Positions 53,605 through 63,000 of a stretch of 64,000 nucleotides of DNA are shown one piece after another. The stretch spans positions 124,001 to 188,000 of the forward strand of contig CASDQM010000047.1 of assembly GCA_949282745.1 (NCBI GenBank). The letters run 5' to 3'. The translations under genes and the position numbers were made by a program. The notes under the pieces were generated by a model that was given only the letters and a program-made list of their open reading frames with translations, searched no databases and was not told the DNA's origin. The DNA comes from an uncultured Sutterella sp. GTDB taxonomy: Bacteria; Pseudomonadota; Gammaproteobacteria; Burkholderiales; Burkholderiaceae_F. Within the stretch, counting starts at the first letter, position 1. The number at the start of each line of letters is the position of its first letter.

Positions 53605-54201
53605 TCAACCCTGCGCCACGCTCACCATGGCGGGACGCAGAACGCGTTCGTTGATGAGCCAGCCGCGCTGGAAGACTTCCACGACGCAACCGGCCTTGAT
53701 CTCTTCGGTCGCGGGCACCATGGCGATCGCCTGATGGTGATGCGGGTCGAAGACTTCGCCCTTCGGATTGATTTCCTTCATGCCCGACACTTCCAAAGCG
53801 TGCGTGAGCTGACGGTAGGTGGCGGCCATCCCTTCGCGAAGCGGATTCTGTTCGTCTTCCTTCGTGAGTTCGAGGGCCTTTTCGAGACTGTCGACGACGG
53901 GGAGAAGGTTTTCCGCAAACTTTTCGATCCCGTACTTGCGGGCCTTCTGCACTTCTTCGTTCGAACGGCGGCGGGTGTTTTCGAGTTCCGCCATCGCGCG
54001 CACGTAGAGGTCATAGTGCTCGAGCACCTTCGCTTCGGCGAGCTGCAGAGCCGTCTGAAGCTCTTCGACCGAGAGGGCCTTCTTTTCCTCCTTGGGTTCT
54101 TCGGCACACGTTTCCGCGTTGCAACCGCATTCGCCCGCGGGGGTTTCTTCCTTCTCGGCGGCGCAGGCTTCCTGCGTCTTCTTTTCTTCCTGTTCCGTCA
54201 T
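53605..54201 (-). CDS. grpE: Nucleotide exchange factor GrpE
   Basis: GrpE is the ADP-release factor of DnaK. The 198-residue product has a long coiled-coil stretch ('VEELQTALQLAEAKVLEHYDLYVRAMAELENTRRRSNEEVQKARKYG') and the C-terminal beta domain ('GEVFDPHHHQAIAMV', 'VVEVFQRGWLINERVLRPAMV'). Its N-terminal 40 residues are acidic and hold four cysteines at 13, 25, 27 and 32, which is unusual for GrpE. A sigma-32 promoter lies 46 bases upstream and GGGAAG precedes the ATG. Confidence 0.95.
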   Translation of the reverse strand: MTEQEEKKTQEACAAEKEETPAGECGCNAETCAEEPKEEKKALSVEELQTALQLAEAKVLEHYDLYVRAMAELENTRRRSNEEVQKARKYGIEKFAENLLPVVDSLEKALELTKEDEQNPLREGMAATYRQLTHALEVSGMKEINPKGEVFDPHHHQAIAMVPATEEIKAGCVVEVFQRGWLINERVLRPAMVSVAQG

Positions 54202-54247
54202 GACAATCTTCCCGGTAGAAAGGGGTAATACCTGTGATGCCTCTTAT

Positions 54248-54273
54248 ATGGGGACGGTTCCCCTTTTTTCAAG
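54248..54273 (-). promoter_or_regulatory. Sigma-32 heat-shock promoter of grpE
   Basis: On the minus strand CTTGAAA (54267-54273) and CCCCAT (54248-54253) have a 13-base spacer and are followed by ATA. The -35 element overlaps the stop codon of hemH (54269-54271). Confidence 0.88.
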
Positions 54274-55267
54274 CCTTGCGCCCGAGGGCTTCAAGCGTAA
54301 GACGGGCGTAGAGCGCCACGGCGTCGTCGCAGTCGTTCAGAGCCGGAATGTATTCGAAGCGCCCGTTTTCACCGCTTTCCTCATAGGCGCGGCGCGCTTC
54401 GTCGTTGATTTCCTCGATCGTCTCGAGGCAGTCCGAAGCGAAGCCCGGACAGACGACGTCGACTCTGGGGACGCCCGCCTTCCCGAGTTCGCGAAGCGTG
54501 GGCTCCGTATAGGGCGTGAGCCACTCTTCCTTTCCGAAGCGCGACTGGAAGGTAAGGAGCCACTCGTCCTTCCCGAGTCCGAGGCGCTCGACCAGGAGGG
54601 CCGCCGTTTTGCGGCAGTCCTCTTCGTAGCGGTCGCCCTTGGCGATGCAGGACTTCGGCAAGCCGTGAAAGCTGAGGAGAAGCTTTCCGCCCTCCGCAAA
54701 GGGGCGGCCCGTCTTCTCCCAGTGCGCTTCGATCCGGCGCGCGAGCGCCTCGATGTAATCGGGATGCGAACCGTACTCGCGGATGGTCGTAAGGGCCGGT
54801 TGGCTTCGCCTCGTCATGAGGTGACGAAAGACCGCGTCGAAGGCCGAGGCCGTCGTCTGCGGGGCGTACTGCGGGAAAAGCGGAAGGACGACGAGGCGCT
54901 CGACCCCCGCCTCTTCGAGCTGCGTGAGAACGGAGGGAATCGAAGGATTCCCGTAGCAGGAGGCCCAGTGCACCGAAATCCCTTCGCTCTCGAGACGGCG
55001 CCCGAGCTTTTCGGCAATCGACTTCGTGTGAACGAGAAGAGGCGAGCCTTCTTCCGTCCAGACTCCACGGTAGCGCTCGGCCGACTTCGCCGGACGCACG
55101 CGCAGAATGATGCCGTGGAGAATCGGCCACCACTTCCACTTCGGGAGTTCGATCACGCGCTCGTCGCTCAAAAACTCCGCGAGATAGCGCCGGACGGCCG
55201 AAGCTTCCGGCGCGTCGGGCGAACCCGTGTTGAGAAGAAGAAGGGCGGTGCGCTCGCGGTTGGTCAT
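54269..55267 (-). CDS. hemH: Ferrochelatase
   Basis: HemH inserts iron into protoporphyrin IX, the last step of haem synthesis, here needed for the b- and c-type cytochromes. The 332-residue product shows 'ALLLLNTGSPDAPEASAVRRYLAEFLSDERVIELP', 'VLPLFPQYAPQTTAS', the catalytic histidine in 'LLLSFHGLPKSC', 'LTFQSRFGKEEWLTPYT' and 'VVCPGFASDCLETIEEI'. ATG 55267 follows GGAG at a suitable distance; an upstream TTG (55282) is less likely. hemH before grpE is a betaproteobacterial order. Confidence 0.95.
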   Translation of the reverse strand: MTNRERTALLLLNTGSPDAPEASAVRRYLAEFLSDERVIELPKWKWWPILHGIILRVRPAKSAERYRGVWTEEGSPLLVHTKSIAEKLGRRLESEGISVHWASCYGNPSIPSVLTQLEEAGVERLVVLPLFPQYAPQTTASAFDAVFRHLMTRRSQPALTTIREYGSHPDYIEALARRIEAHWEKTGRPFAEGGKLLLSFHGLPKSCIAKGDRYEEDCRKTAALLVERLGLGKDEWLLTFQSRFGKEEWLTPYTEPTLRELGKAGVPRVDVVCPGFASDCLETIEEINDEARRAYEESGENGRFEYIPALNDCDDAVALYARLTLEALGRKA

Positions 55268-55343
55268 GAAAGGAGACTCCAAATCAATCGTGTGCCCTCA
55301 TTCTGACGGGCGAAACTTAAGGCGACATTGCCGCGCGGGCATT

Positions 55344-55377
55344 GAAAAACCCGAGCGCCTCGGAAGACGCTCGGGTT
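55344..55377 (-). terminator. Terminator of the Vut_1 transporter gene
   Basis: AACCCGAGCG/CGCTCGGGTT with a 10-base loop is followed on the minus strand by TTTTTC. Confidence 0.82.
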
Positions 55378-55397
55378 GAAAGCTCTCTATGCGAACC

Positions 55398-55964
55398 TCA
55401 GGCGAAGGCGCCGCCTTCGGCGTGCGTCGCACGGCGGCGGCGCCAGAGATAGAGAAGCGCCGCGGCGGCGAGACTCATCCAGAACTTGCCCACGACCTGT
55501 CCGGTCACGAACTCAAGCGACCCGAAGGCGAGCTGCAGGAAGATGCAGCTGTCGACGATCGAACCCACGAGGCCCGAGACGAGAATGGCCGAGCTCGGAT
55601 AACGACGGCGAAGCGGCGTGTAGACGAGGAAGTCGGCCAATTCCGAAAAGAGGAAGGCCGCGGCCGAACCGATCACGACGGCGGGGTCCGAGAGAAGGCC
55701 CGAAAGAAGCGTGCCGCAGAGGATCGCGGCAATGGTCGCGCGGTTTCCGAGAAGCGACTGCACGGCGTCGCGAAGAACGAGCGCAAGACCTGCGAGCAGC
55801 ACGGCCGAGGGCGACATAAGGCCCGGCCACACCGGGATCACGCAGGGACCGTCGGGATAGCAGGTCGTGCCGACGTTGAGGACGACCCAGTTGCCGACGG
55901 GAATGGTGAGAATGAAAAGTACGAGCGCGGCGAGTCCGCAGCGCTTTCCGTGAAGACCGGACAT
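55398..55964 (-). CDS. Vut_1 family membrane protein, queuosine precursor transporter-like
   Basis: The 188-residue product has about six hydrophobic segments. It carries the Vut_1 family marks 'GNRATIAAILCGTLLSGLLSDPAVVIGSAAAFLFSELADFLVYTPLRRR' and 'LVSGLVGSIVDSCIFLQLAFG'. The family includes E. coli YhhQ, which imports 7-cyano-7-deazaguanine-type queuosine precursors. No queuosine gene lies next to it and I see no preQ1 riboswitch in the 80 bases upstream. GAGAGGAG is a strong ribosome site. Confidence 0.82.
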   Translation of the reverse strand: MSGLHGKRCGLAALVLFILTIPVGNWVVLNVGTTCYPDGPCVIPVWPGLMSPSAVLLAGLALVLRDAVQSLLGNRATIAAILCGTLLSGLLSDPAVVIGSAAAFLFSELADFLVYTPLRRRYPSSAILVSGLVGSIVDSCIFLQLAFGSLEFVTGQVVGKFWMSLAAAALLYLWRRRRATHAEGGAFA

Positions 55965-56046
55965 GAAAAACTCCTCTCAAGCCGCAGGCCGGCGCAGTCA
56001 GCCGGGGCGGTGACGGGGTTGGGGACAAACACCGGACGCGGACGGT

Positions 56047-57021
56047 TTAGCCGCCGGTGTCGAAAAACCGCATTATACGGTGAGGAAGGTAGGAAAGTTC
56101 GCCCGGGAAGCGTCCCGTCGGAAATCCGATGTGTCCGCCCTCCTCCGGATAGTCGCAGGTGACGAAGCGGCTCACCTCGTCTTCTCGCGGCAGGGCCCAA
56201 CCCGAAAAGAAGGGATCGTTCTTCGCGTTGAGAAGCAAAAGGGGCTGCCGCACGCCCGGAAGCGAAGGCTTCGCGGAGCACTTCACGTAGTAGTCCATCG
56301 CCGAGCGAAAGCCGTGCACGGGCGCCGTATAGAGGTCGTCGAAATCAAAGAAGGTCTTGCAGGCGGCGAGCCGATCGGGGTCGACCAGTCCCGGCCAGCG
56401 TTCGCACTTTTTCTCGAGCTTGGGCTTCAGGGTCGAGAGAAACATGTCGGCGTATAGCGTATTGACGCCCTTGTCGATGCGCTCGCTTCCCGCCACGAGG
56501 TCGACCGGACCGCCCACGGCCGCCGCCGCGGTGATGAAGGAGAGGTCCTCTCCGAGGTCGCCCATCGTTTTGGCAAGCTGATTGGCGCCCAGACTCACCC
56601 CCACCGCATAGAGCGGCGCCTCGGGAAAACGGGCGTGCACGGTCTTGAGCACCCAGGAATTGTCCGCCGTGTCGCCCGCAAAGTAGGCGCGCGGCAGACG
56701 GTTGAGTTCGCCCCCGCAGGTGCGGAAGTGCGCGACCACGCCGCGCCAGCCCCGTTTGACGGTCTCGTGCATGAGCGCGAGCGCGTAGTGGCTGTGCGAA
56801 CTCCCCTCAAGGCCGTGAAAGTGCACGAGCACGGGGACCTTCGGGTCCGCCGGCTCGGGCTTGGCCCAGTGCCAGATCATGAAGTCCCCGTCGGGGAGTT
56901 CCACGTGCTCGACGCGGTACTCCACTTCGGGACGCTTCGAAAGCTTGGCGGGCAGACAGGTCTGCAGATGCGAACCCGGGCACCAGGACGGCGCCCGGTA
57001 GTCGGATTGAACGACGGGCAT
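56047..57021 (-). CDS. YheT-like alpha/beta hydrolase
   Basis: The 324-residue protein belongs to the YheT/ABHD1-3 (AB_hydrolase_4) group: 'YRAPSWCPGSHLQTCLP', 'VLVHFHGLEGSSHSHYALALM', 'HFRTCGGELNRLPRAY', the nucleophile elbow 'GVSLGANQLAK', 'LLLLNAKNDPF' and the catalytic histidine in 'EEGGHIGFP'. Substrates are probably lipid or aromatic esters but are not defined for bacterial members. The gene ends 38 bases from glnE on the same strand, so the two may form an operon with glnE first. Confidence 0.87.
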   Translation of the reverse strand: MPVVQSDYRAPSWCPGSHLQTCLPAKLSKRPEVEYRVEHVELPDGDFMIWHWAKPEPADPKVPVLVHFHGLEGSSHSHYALALMHETVKRGWRGVVAHFRTCGGELNRLPRAYFAGDTADNSWVLKTVHARFPEAPLYAVGVSLGANQLAKTMGDLGEDLSFITAAAAVGGPVDLVAGSERIDKGVNTLYADMFLSTLKPKLEKKCERWPGLVDPDRLAACKTFFDFDDLYTAPVHGFRSAMDYYVKCSAKPSLPGVRQPLLLLNAKNDPFFSGWALPREDEVSRFVTCDYPEEGGHIGFPTGRFPGELSYLPHRIMRFFDTGG

Positions 57022-57059
57022 GAAAGTCTCTCGAAAAAAGTTTTTCTTCGATTCTATTC

Positions 57060-59882
57060 TCAGCGCCCGAAAAACACCCGCCAGAGTTCGCGCACGGCCT
57101 CGGCCTCGTCGGCGACGAGCGCGGGATCGACACGCACCGCCCGCGCTTCGCCCGCGTTCAATCGAATCTCATGCTGCAGAGCGCGATAGCGGCGATAGGC
57201 CTTCACCACCTTTGCCGTGAGTTCGGCCGGGATGAGCCCCGCTTCGGCCGCCATTTCCAGCAACAAAATGTTGCCGAAATTGTTCACGAGCTGCGGATGA
57301 TCGTGCGAGAAACCCAGCACAAGAGTCTGCACGATGAATTCGACGTCGACCATCCCGCCCGCGTCGTGCTTGACGTCAAAGAGCTTCGTCGGGTTGCGGT
57401 GTCCCTCGTGCATGCGCTCGCGCATCTCGAGGACCGCCTCCTTGAGGGCCGCGAGATCGCGCGGCATGCGCAGAACCTCTTCGCGAAGGGCTTCGAAGCG
57501 CCGTCCTATCGCGGGGTCGCCCGCGACGAAGCGGGCGCGCGTCAGCGCCTGATGCTCCCAGATCCAGGCGCCCACGCCGTCGGAGCGCTTCTGATAGTTC
57601 TCAAAGTGCGCCATGGTGCTCACGACGAGCCCGTTTTCCCCGTTGGGACGAAGACGAAGGTCGATGTCAAAGAGCTTCCCCGAAGAAGTCGGCACGGTGA
57701 GCCAGCTGATCATGCGGCGCACCAAGCGGCTGTAGGTGCGGTCCGCCTCGTCGGAGGGATCGTCGTAGAGGAAAACGAGGTCGAGGTCGCTTTCATACCC
57801 CAGTTCCTTGCCGCCGAGTTTCCCGTAGCCCAGCACCGCGAACTTGGGACGCTCGCAGTGCTTCTGCGCCATCGCGCGCCACACGATCTCGAGCGTTTCC
57901 TCCACCACGGCGTCGGCAAGCGCCGAGAGTTGGTCGGCCAAGCGCTCCACCGTGAAGCGTCCGTCGATGTCGGCGATGAGGAGCCGGAAGACGGCCGAGT
58001 GATAGGCGTCGCGCAGCAGGTTCATCTGCCGCTCCTGATCGTCTCCGCACTCCGCGAGCGCCTCGCGGAAGCGCTCGCGCCATTCGCTCCAGTCGACCGG
58101 CGTGAAGTCGTCCATCTCCCGAATCCGTCCGTCGACGAGTTCGTCGAGGATGATCGGGTGCGAAGCGACGAAATCCGTGCTCCAGCGGCTCGCCGCGAGC
58201 ACGCGGCCCACGCGTTCGGCCGCCCTCGGGTACTGACACAAAAGCGTCACGTAGGTGGTTCGGCCTGCCACGGCTTCGAGAAGCCGCAGGTAGCGCGAGA
58301 GCAGTTCGGAGGGCGCCACGACGCGCACGGCGTCGTTCTTCACCCACTGCGGAACGTTCGTCACCACCATCTGCAGGAGCTGCTGCATCTTCTGGAGCGC
58401 CCCTTCGGACTTGAAGGCGGAAAAGCGTCCCATCGCGAGATTCGCGGTCCGCTGCGCAAGTTCCGGCGCGTCTTCGGCCGCATAGCCCTTGCGAACGAAC
58501 ATTTCTTCGAGCGCCGTTCTCGCGCTCGACGTCCCGGTCTGCCAGCCCACGGGCCAGTCGCTCTCCGCCTCTTCGGGCGTGTCCTTCACCTGAAAGACGT
58601 TCTCGAAGGCCCGGCCCACGCGCTCGCGCACGACTTCGTAGTGCGCCCAGAGTTCTTCGGGCGTGACGCCCAGAAGCGCCGCCGCGTGCACGAGGTTTTC
58701 CCCTTCGCGCGGCAGGAGCTGCGTCTGCTGATCGTCCACGTACTGCAGCGCGTGCTCGACGTTTCGGAGCCACACGTAGTCTTCCTTGAGCGACTCGGCC
58801 ACCTCGGGCGAAAGCACGCCTTCTTCGCCGAGGCGCGTCAGCATCGGGAGCGTTTCCTTGCCGCGAAGCCGCACGTCGCGGCCTCCGCGGATCACCTGCA
58901 GCGTCTGCGTGATGAATTCGATTTCCCGAATGCCGCCTCGTCCGAGCTTCACGTTCGCGCCCGTGAAGCTTCGCTGCGCCTCGCGGCGCGCCGTTTCGGC
59001 GCGAAGCGTCTCGTGAAGCTTCGTGAGCGAACTGATCGCCCCGAAGTCGAGGTACTTGCGAAAGACGAAGGGACGAACGAGGCTCTCGACCGTCTTGGAA
59101 GCGCGGGTGAACTGCTCTTCGCTCGAAAAGACGGGGGCGCTCACGACGCGGCCCTTGAGCCAGGCGAAGCGCTCCCAGTCGCGCCCCTGGGTGTAGAGAT
59201 ACTCTTCGAGCATGTCGCTCGACCCCACGATCGGACCCGAGTCGCCGTTGGGGCGAAGCCGCATGTCGACACGAAAGACGAAGCCCGCTCCCCGGATGTC
59301 GTTGAGTGCAGGAAGAACCCGTCGCGCGAGTCTTTCGTAAAATTCCGTAACCGTGAGGGTGCGCCGCGCGTCGGGAAATTCGGGCGTCGGGCGCGTTTCA
59401 CCGTCTTCGTCGTAGAGGAAGATGAGGTCGATGTCGGAAGAGACGTTGAGTTCGCGGCCGCCGAGCTTCCCCATGCCGACCACGATGAGGTCCTGGGGCG
59501 TTCCCGTTCCGGCGCCGAAGGGAACGCCGTGGCGGCGCGCGAGTTCCCTCGCGTGCGCGCGCACCGTCGTCTGCACGGCCACCTCCGCAAAGTCCGACAT
59601 GCGCTCGACCACGCCGAAATAGTCGATCGCGCCCGTGGAATCGGCCGCGATGAGGTAGAGAATGAGCTCACGGCGCACCTTTCGGAGCGTCTCGGCAAGT
59701 CGTTCCGTATCGTCTTCGCCTTCGACGGCGCGCTCGAAATCCGCCCGGGTTCGGCCTTCCGCGACGAGCGCCGCGAGATGCGCGAGGCGCGCGTCGTCCT
59801 CTTCCATGGGATACATCGCGCGCAGGGCGCGCCGCACAAAGTTGGAGTGTTCGAATACGCCGGCAAGGTCGAGACGGGGCAT
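57060..59882 (-). CDS. glnE: Glutamine synthetase adenylyltransferase/deadenylase
   Basis: GlnE adenylylates glutamine synthetase in nitrogen excess and removes AMP in limitation, under control of PII. The 940-residue product has the two expected nucleotidyltransferase domains. The N-terminal deadenylase domain has 'VVGMGKLGGRELNVSSDIDLIFLYDED', and the C-terminal adenylyltransferase domain has 'LGYGKLGGKELGYESDLDLVFLYDD'. Both keep the paired aspartates. Between them are helical regions such as 'IREIEFITQTLQVIRGGRD'. It is divergent from the yhdP-like gene across 195 bases. Confidence 0.96.
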   Translation of the reverse strand: MPRLDLAGVFEHSNFVRRALRAMYPMEEDDARLAHLAALVAEGRTRADFERAVEGEDDTERLAETLRKVRRELILYLIAADSTGAIDYFGVVERMSDFAEVAVQTTVRAHARELARRHGVPFGAGTGTPQDLIVVGMGKLGGRELNVSSDIDLIFLYDEDGETRPTPEFPDARRTLTVTEFYERLARRVLPALNDIRGAGFVFRVDMRLRPNGDSGPIVGSSDMLEEYLYTQGRDWERFAWLKGRVVSAPVFSSEEQFTRASKTVESLVRPFVFRKYLDFGAISSLTKLHETLRAETARREAQRSFTGANVKLGRGGIREIEFITQTLQVIRGGRDVRLRGKETLPMLTRLGEEGVLSPEVAESLKEDYVWLRNVEHALQYVDDQQTQLLPREGENLVHAAALLGVTPEELWAHYEVVRERVGRAFENVFQVKDTPEEAESDWPVGWQTGTSSARTALEEMFVRKGYAAEDAPELAQRTANLAMGRFSAFKSEGALQKMQQLLQMVVTNVPQWVKNDAVRVVAPSELLSRYLRLLEAVAGRTTYVTLLCQYPRAAERVGRVLAASRWSTDFVASHPIILDELVDGRIREMDDFTPVDWSEWRERFREALAECGDDQERQMNLLRDAYHSAVFRLLIADIDGRFTVERLADQLSALADAVVEETLEIVWRAMAQKHCERPKFAVLGYGKLGGKELGYESDLDLVFLYDDPSDEADRTYSRLVRRMISWLTVPTSSGKLFDIDLRLRPNGENGLVVSTMAHFENYQKRSDGVGAWIWEHQALTRARFVAGDPAIGRRFEALREEVLRMPRDLAALKEAVLEMRERMHEGHRNPTKLFDVKHDAGGMVDVEFIVQTLVLGFSHDHPQLVNNFGNILLLEMAAEAGLIPAELTAKVVKAYRRYRALQHEIRLNAGEARAVRVDPALVADEAEAVRELWRVFFGR

Positions 59883-60012
59883 GACGGATTCCGTGAGTGA
59901 GACAAAGTTTTTTCATTCTACGGCACGCGACCGCCGACACCAATCGGCGAAACACCGCAGGGCTTCCTCACGATTTTTTACGCTTGGGGCCTCTCCCGTT
60001 CACCGCAGTCCC

Positions 60013-60042
60013 TTCGGAGGGCGCGCGGCGGAGGACTACAAT
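60013..60042 (+). promoter_or_regulatory. Possible promoter of the YhdP-like gene
   Basis: TACAAT (60037-60042) is preceded at 18 bp by TTCGGA (60013-60018). The predicted leader is about 30 bases. Confidence 0.35.
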
Positions 60043-60077
60043 ACGTTTGCCCCTTTCCATCCCATCCACGTCGGTGC

Positions 60078-63000
60078 ATGTCCTACTTCAAACGCCGTTA
60101 TGTCGTCTACCGCGGTCACCGCGCGGGCTACCGAGCCTTCTTCGAGCGCACGCGCTGGCTCTGGTGGTCGCTCGTGGTCGTCTACTTCGCGCTGGGACTT
60201 CTGCTCCTCGGCATGCGGTGGTATGTCTCGACCCACGCCGACGAACTGCGCGGGCGCATCACGACGGCCATCTCCGAAGCGACGGGCGCGCAAATCGAAG
60301 CGGAAAAGTTTGAGCTCGACTTTCATTTCCTCTGGCCCCGCATCGAAATCGACGCGCTGCGCTTTTCCCGTCCGGACGGCCCCGACTCTCTTCTCATCCC
60401 GCACATCCGCGCGGAATTTTCCTGGTCCTCCCTCTGGTACCGGGCGCCGCGCTTTCGCGAATTGATCGTCTATCAGCCGACCCTTACGGTGCGGCGTCTC
60501 GACGAGAAGACCGTCGATCTCGCGGGCTTCGTACTGCCGCTTCCCGAACTCTCCGCCGAGGGAGAAAAGACGGAGGTTCCCGAAGACATTCCGGCGCTCG
60601 CCCAACTCTTCGCACAGCGCCGGCTCGCGCTCGTCGGCGGCACCGTCACCTATCAGGACGTTCGCCGTCCCGATCTCGCGCCCGTGCGGATCGAAAACCT
60701 CGACTTTCTGTTTCAGGACGAACTCCTCGCCTGGCGAAGCGGTCTCGACGGCACCTTCGTGAGCGGCGAGCGTTCGGACGATTTTTCGCTTCGCGTCCAG
60801 GTCGACAAGAGCCTCTTTACCGACCCGGCCCGCCCGGGCACCTGGACGGCGCGCGCCTATGCGAACCTCGAGCGCACGAACGTGGGACAAATCGCCCGAC
60901 GGTTGGGACTGCGCAACTACCTCTCTTCGGGCGAAGGGCGCGTTCGCATCTGGAGCGACCTCGATCAGGGCGAAGTGCGCACGCTCCTTGCCGACCTCTC
61001 GACCCGAAACGTTCGCCTGCGCCTCGCCGACGATCTGGCGCCCCTCAATCTTCGCCGCGCCGAGGCCCGACTCAACTACGCCTTCGACCCGGACACCCGC
61101 ACGCAGACCGTCTCTCTCGAGGGTCTTCGCCTGCAGTCGGCCGAGAGCTGGCAGTGGCGCCCGCGGCAGCTGACGCTTCGCCGCAAAACGGACGCCTCGG
61201 GCAAGACCGTCGAAGTCGACGTCGGCGCCTCCATGCTCGACATCGGGCTTCTCTCTTCGATCGGGACTTCGCTTCCGATCCCCGACGACATGCGCGCGCA
61301 GCTCAAGGAATACGGTGTGACGGGGCGCATCCGCAACCTCACCGCTTCGGGCCGGGGCGACCTCTCGGCGCTCGCCAACTGGGCGGTTTCGCTCGAATTC
61401 GAAGGACTCGGCATCAAAAACGATCCCGACCGTCCGAGTTTTCGCAATCTCTCGGGAACGCTCTCGACGCGCGAACAGGACCGTTCCGTGCGCGTGACGC
61501 TTGCGAGCAGCAACGCGTCGCTTCGCTTCCCCAAGGTCTTTCGGCGCGAGACGATGCGCTTTGACAAGCTTTCGCTCGAAGCGCTCGTCACCAAGGGCGA
61601 ACACTGGTCGGTCGACCTTCGGGACCTTCGCGCCGAAAACGGCGAGGCGGCCGTGACGGGCGCGGGTACCTGGACGCTCGACGACGACGTCGCGGGCACC
61701 GTGAAGCTTTCGGGAAAGATCCTCCGCGCGAACGGTCCGTCCGTGCGGCACTATCTGCCCCGCGTCGTGGGCGAAGGCACGCTCGACTGGCTCGAGCGCG
61801 GCATCCTCAAGGGCCGCGCCACCTCGGGCGACTGGAACCTCGAAGGACGTCTCGAGGACTATCCCTGGTCGGACGGCAAGAACGGACTTTTCCGCATCCG
61901 CGGCCACGTCACGGGCGGCACGCTCGACTTTCTCCCGATGAAGGGCAAGAAGGCCGGATCCGAATGGCCGGTCCTCACGAACGTCGAGGCGGATCTCCTC
62001 TTCGAGGGCGAGCGCATGCTGATCACGGGCCACAAGGCCTCGTCGAGGAATCTCCTCGCCTCGGACGTGCGCGTGGAAATTCCCGCCTTTTCCGCGACGC
62101 CCGTCACGCTTCTTGTCGACGGGCGCATCCGCGGTGACGCCAAGGACGCGCTTCGCTACCTCAACGAAGCCCCCATGCTCTCGCGCATTCTCGGCGGCGC
62201 CTTCGCGGAGTCGAAGGGCTCGGGACCGGTAGACGTGCAGCTCGGTCTCTCCGTTCCGCTCGCGCATCCCGAGCGCACCCGCGTGAAGGTGACGGCCAAT
62301 CTGCAGAAAACGGACTTCTCCTACGGTCACGGTCTTCCGACGCTCGAAGACGCGGTCGGAACGCTCGTCATCACGGAAAAGGACGTCACCACACCCTCGC
62401 CCGTCGAGGGTCGGACCGCTTCGGGTCCGACGCGCGTTGCCGTGCGCACGGACAAAAACGACGTCGTGATCGACGTCGACGGCCGGGCGAGTCCTCAGGA
62501 CCTGGCAAGGCTTGTCTCCGACCCGGGCTTCTCCCCCGTCTTCTCCGCCCTTTCGGGAACCGCACCCGTGCGCGTATACGCCCGGGTCGACCTCCAGGGG
62601 AAGACGCCGCTTCGCCTCTCCGGACGCACGAATCTCTCGGGCCTCGCCTCGAGCCTGCCCGCCCCCTTTGCGAAGAGCGCTTCGGAAATCTGGCCTACGA
62701 GCTTCTCGTGGTCGCCCCGTCCGTCGGGACAGGGGCTCGTTCTGAGCTCGGCCGGACACCTCGAGGCGGCCCTCTACTTTGACGACCGCAAGGAGGGCTA
62801 CACCCTCACGTCGGGCTTCGTGGGCGTCGGCGCCCCCATGGGGAAGGCGGGCGATCGCCTGGACCTCTCCGTCAACGTGCCGCGCTTCTCCTGGAACGAG
62901 TGGGAGCCCTATTGGCGGGAAATCGACCGCAACCGCAAGGTGCATGCCGACGGCTACAACATTCCCTGGGGGACGCTGCGCGTGAAGGTAGGGGAACTCC

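Noticed and set aside
55965-56046. preQ1 riboswitch before the queuosine-precursor transporter-like gene
   Set aside because: The upstream 80 bases lack the C-rich loop and A-rich tail of preQ1 aptamers; only a GC dyad is seen.
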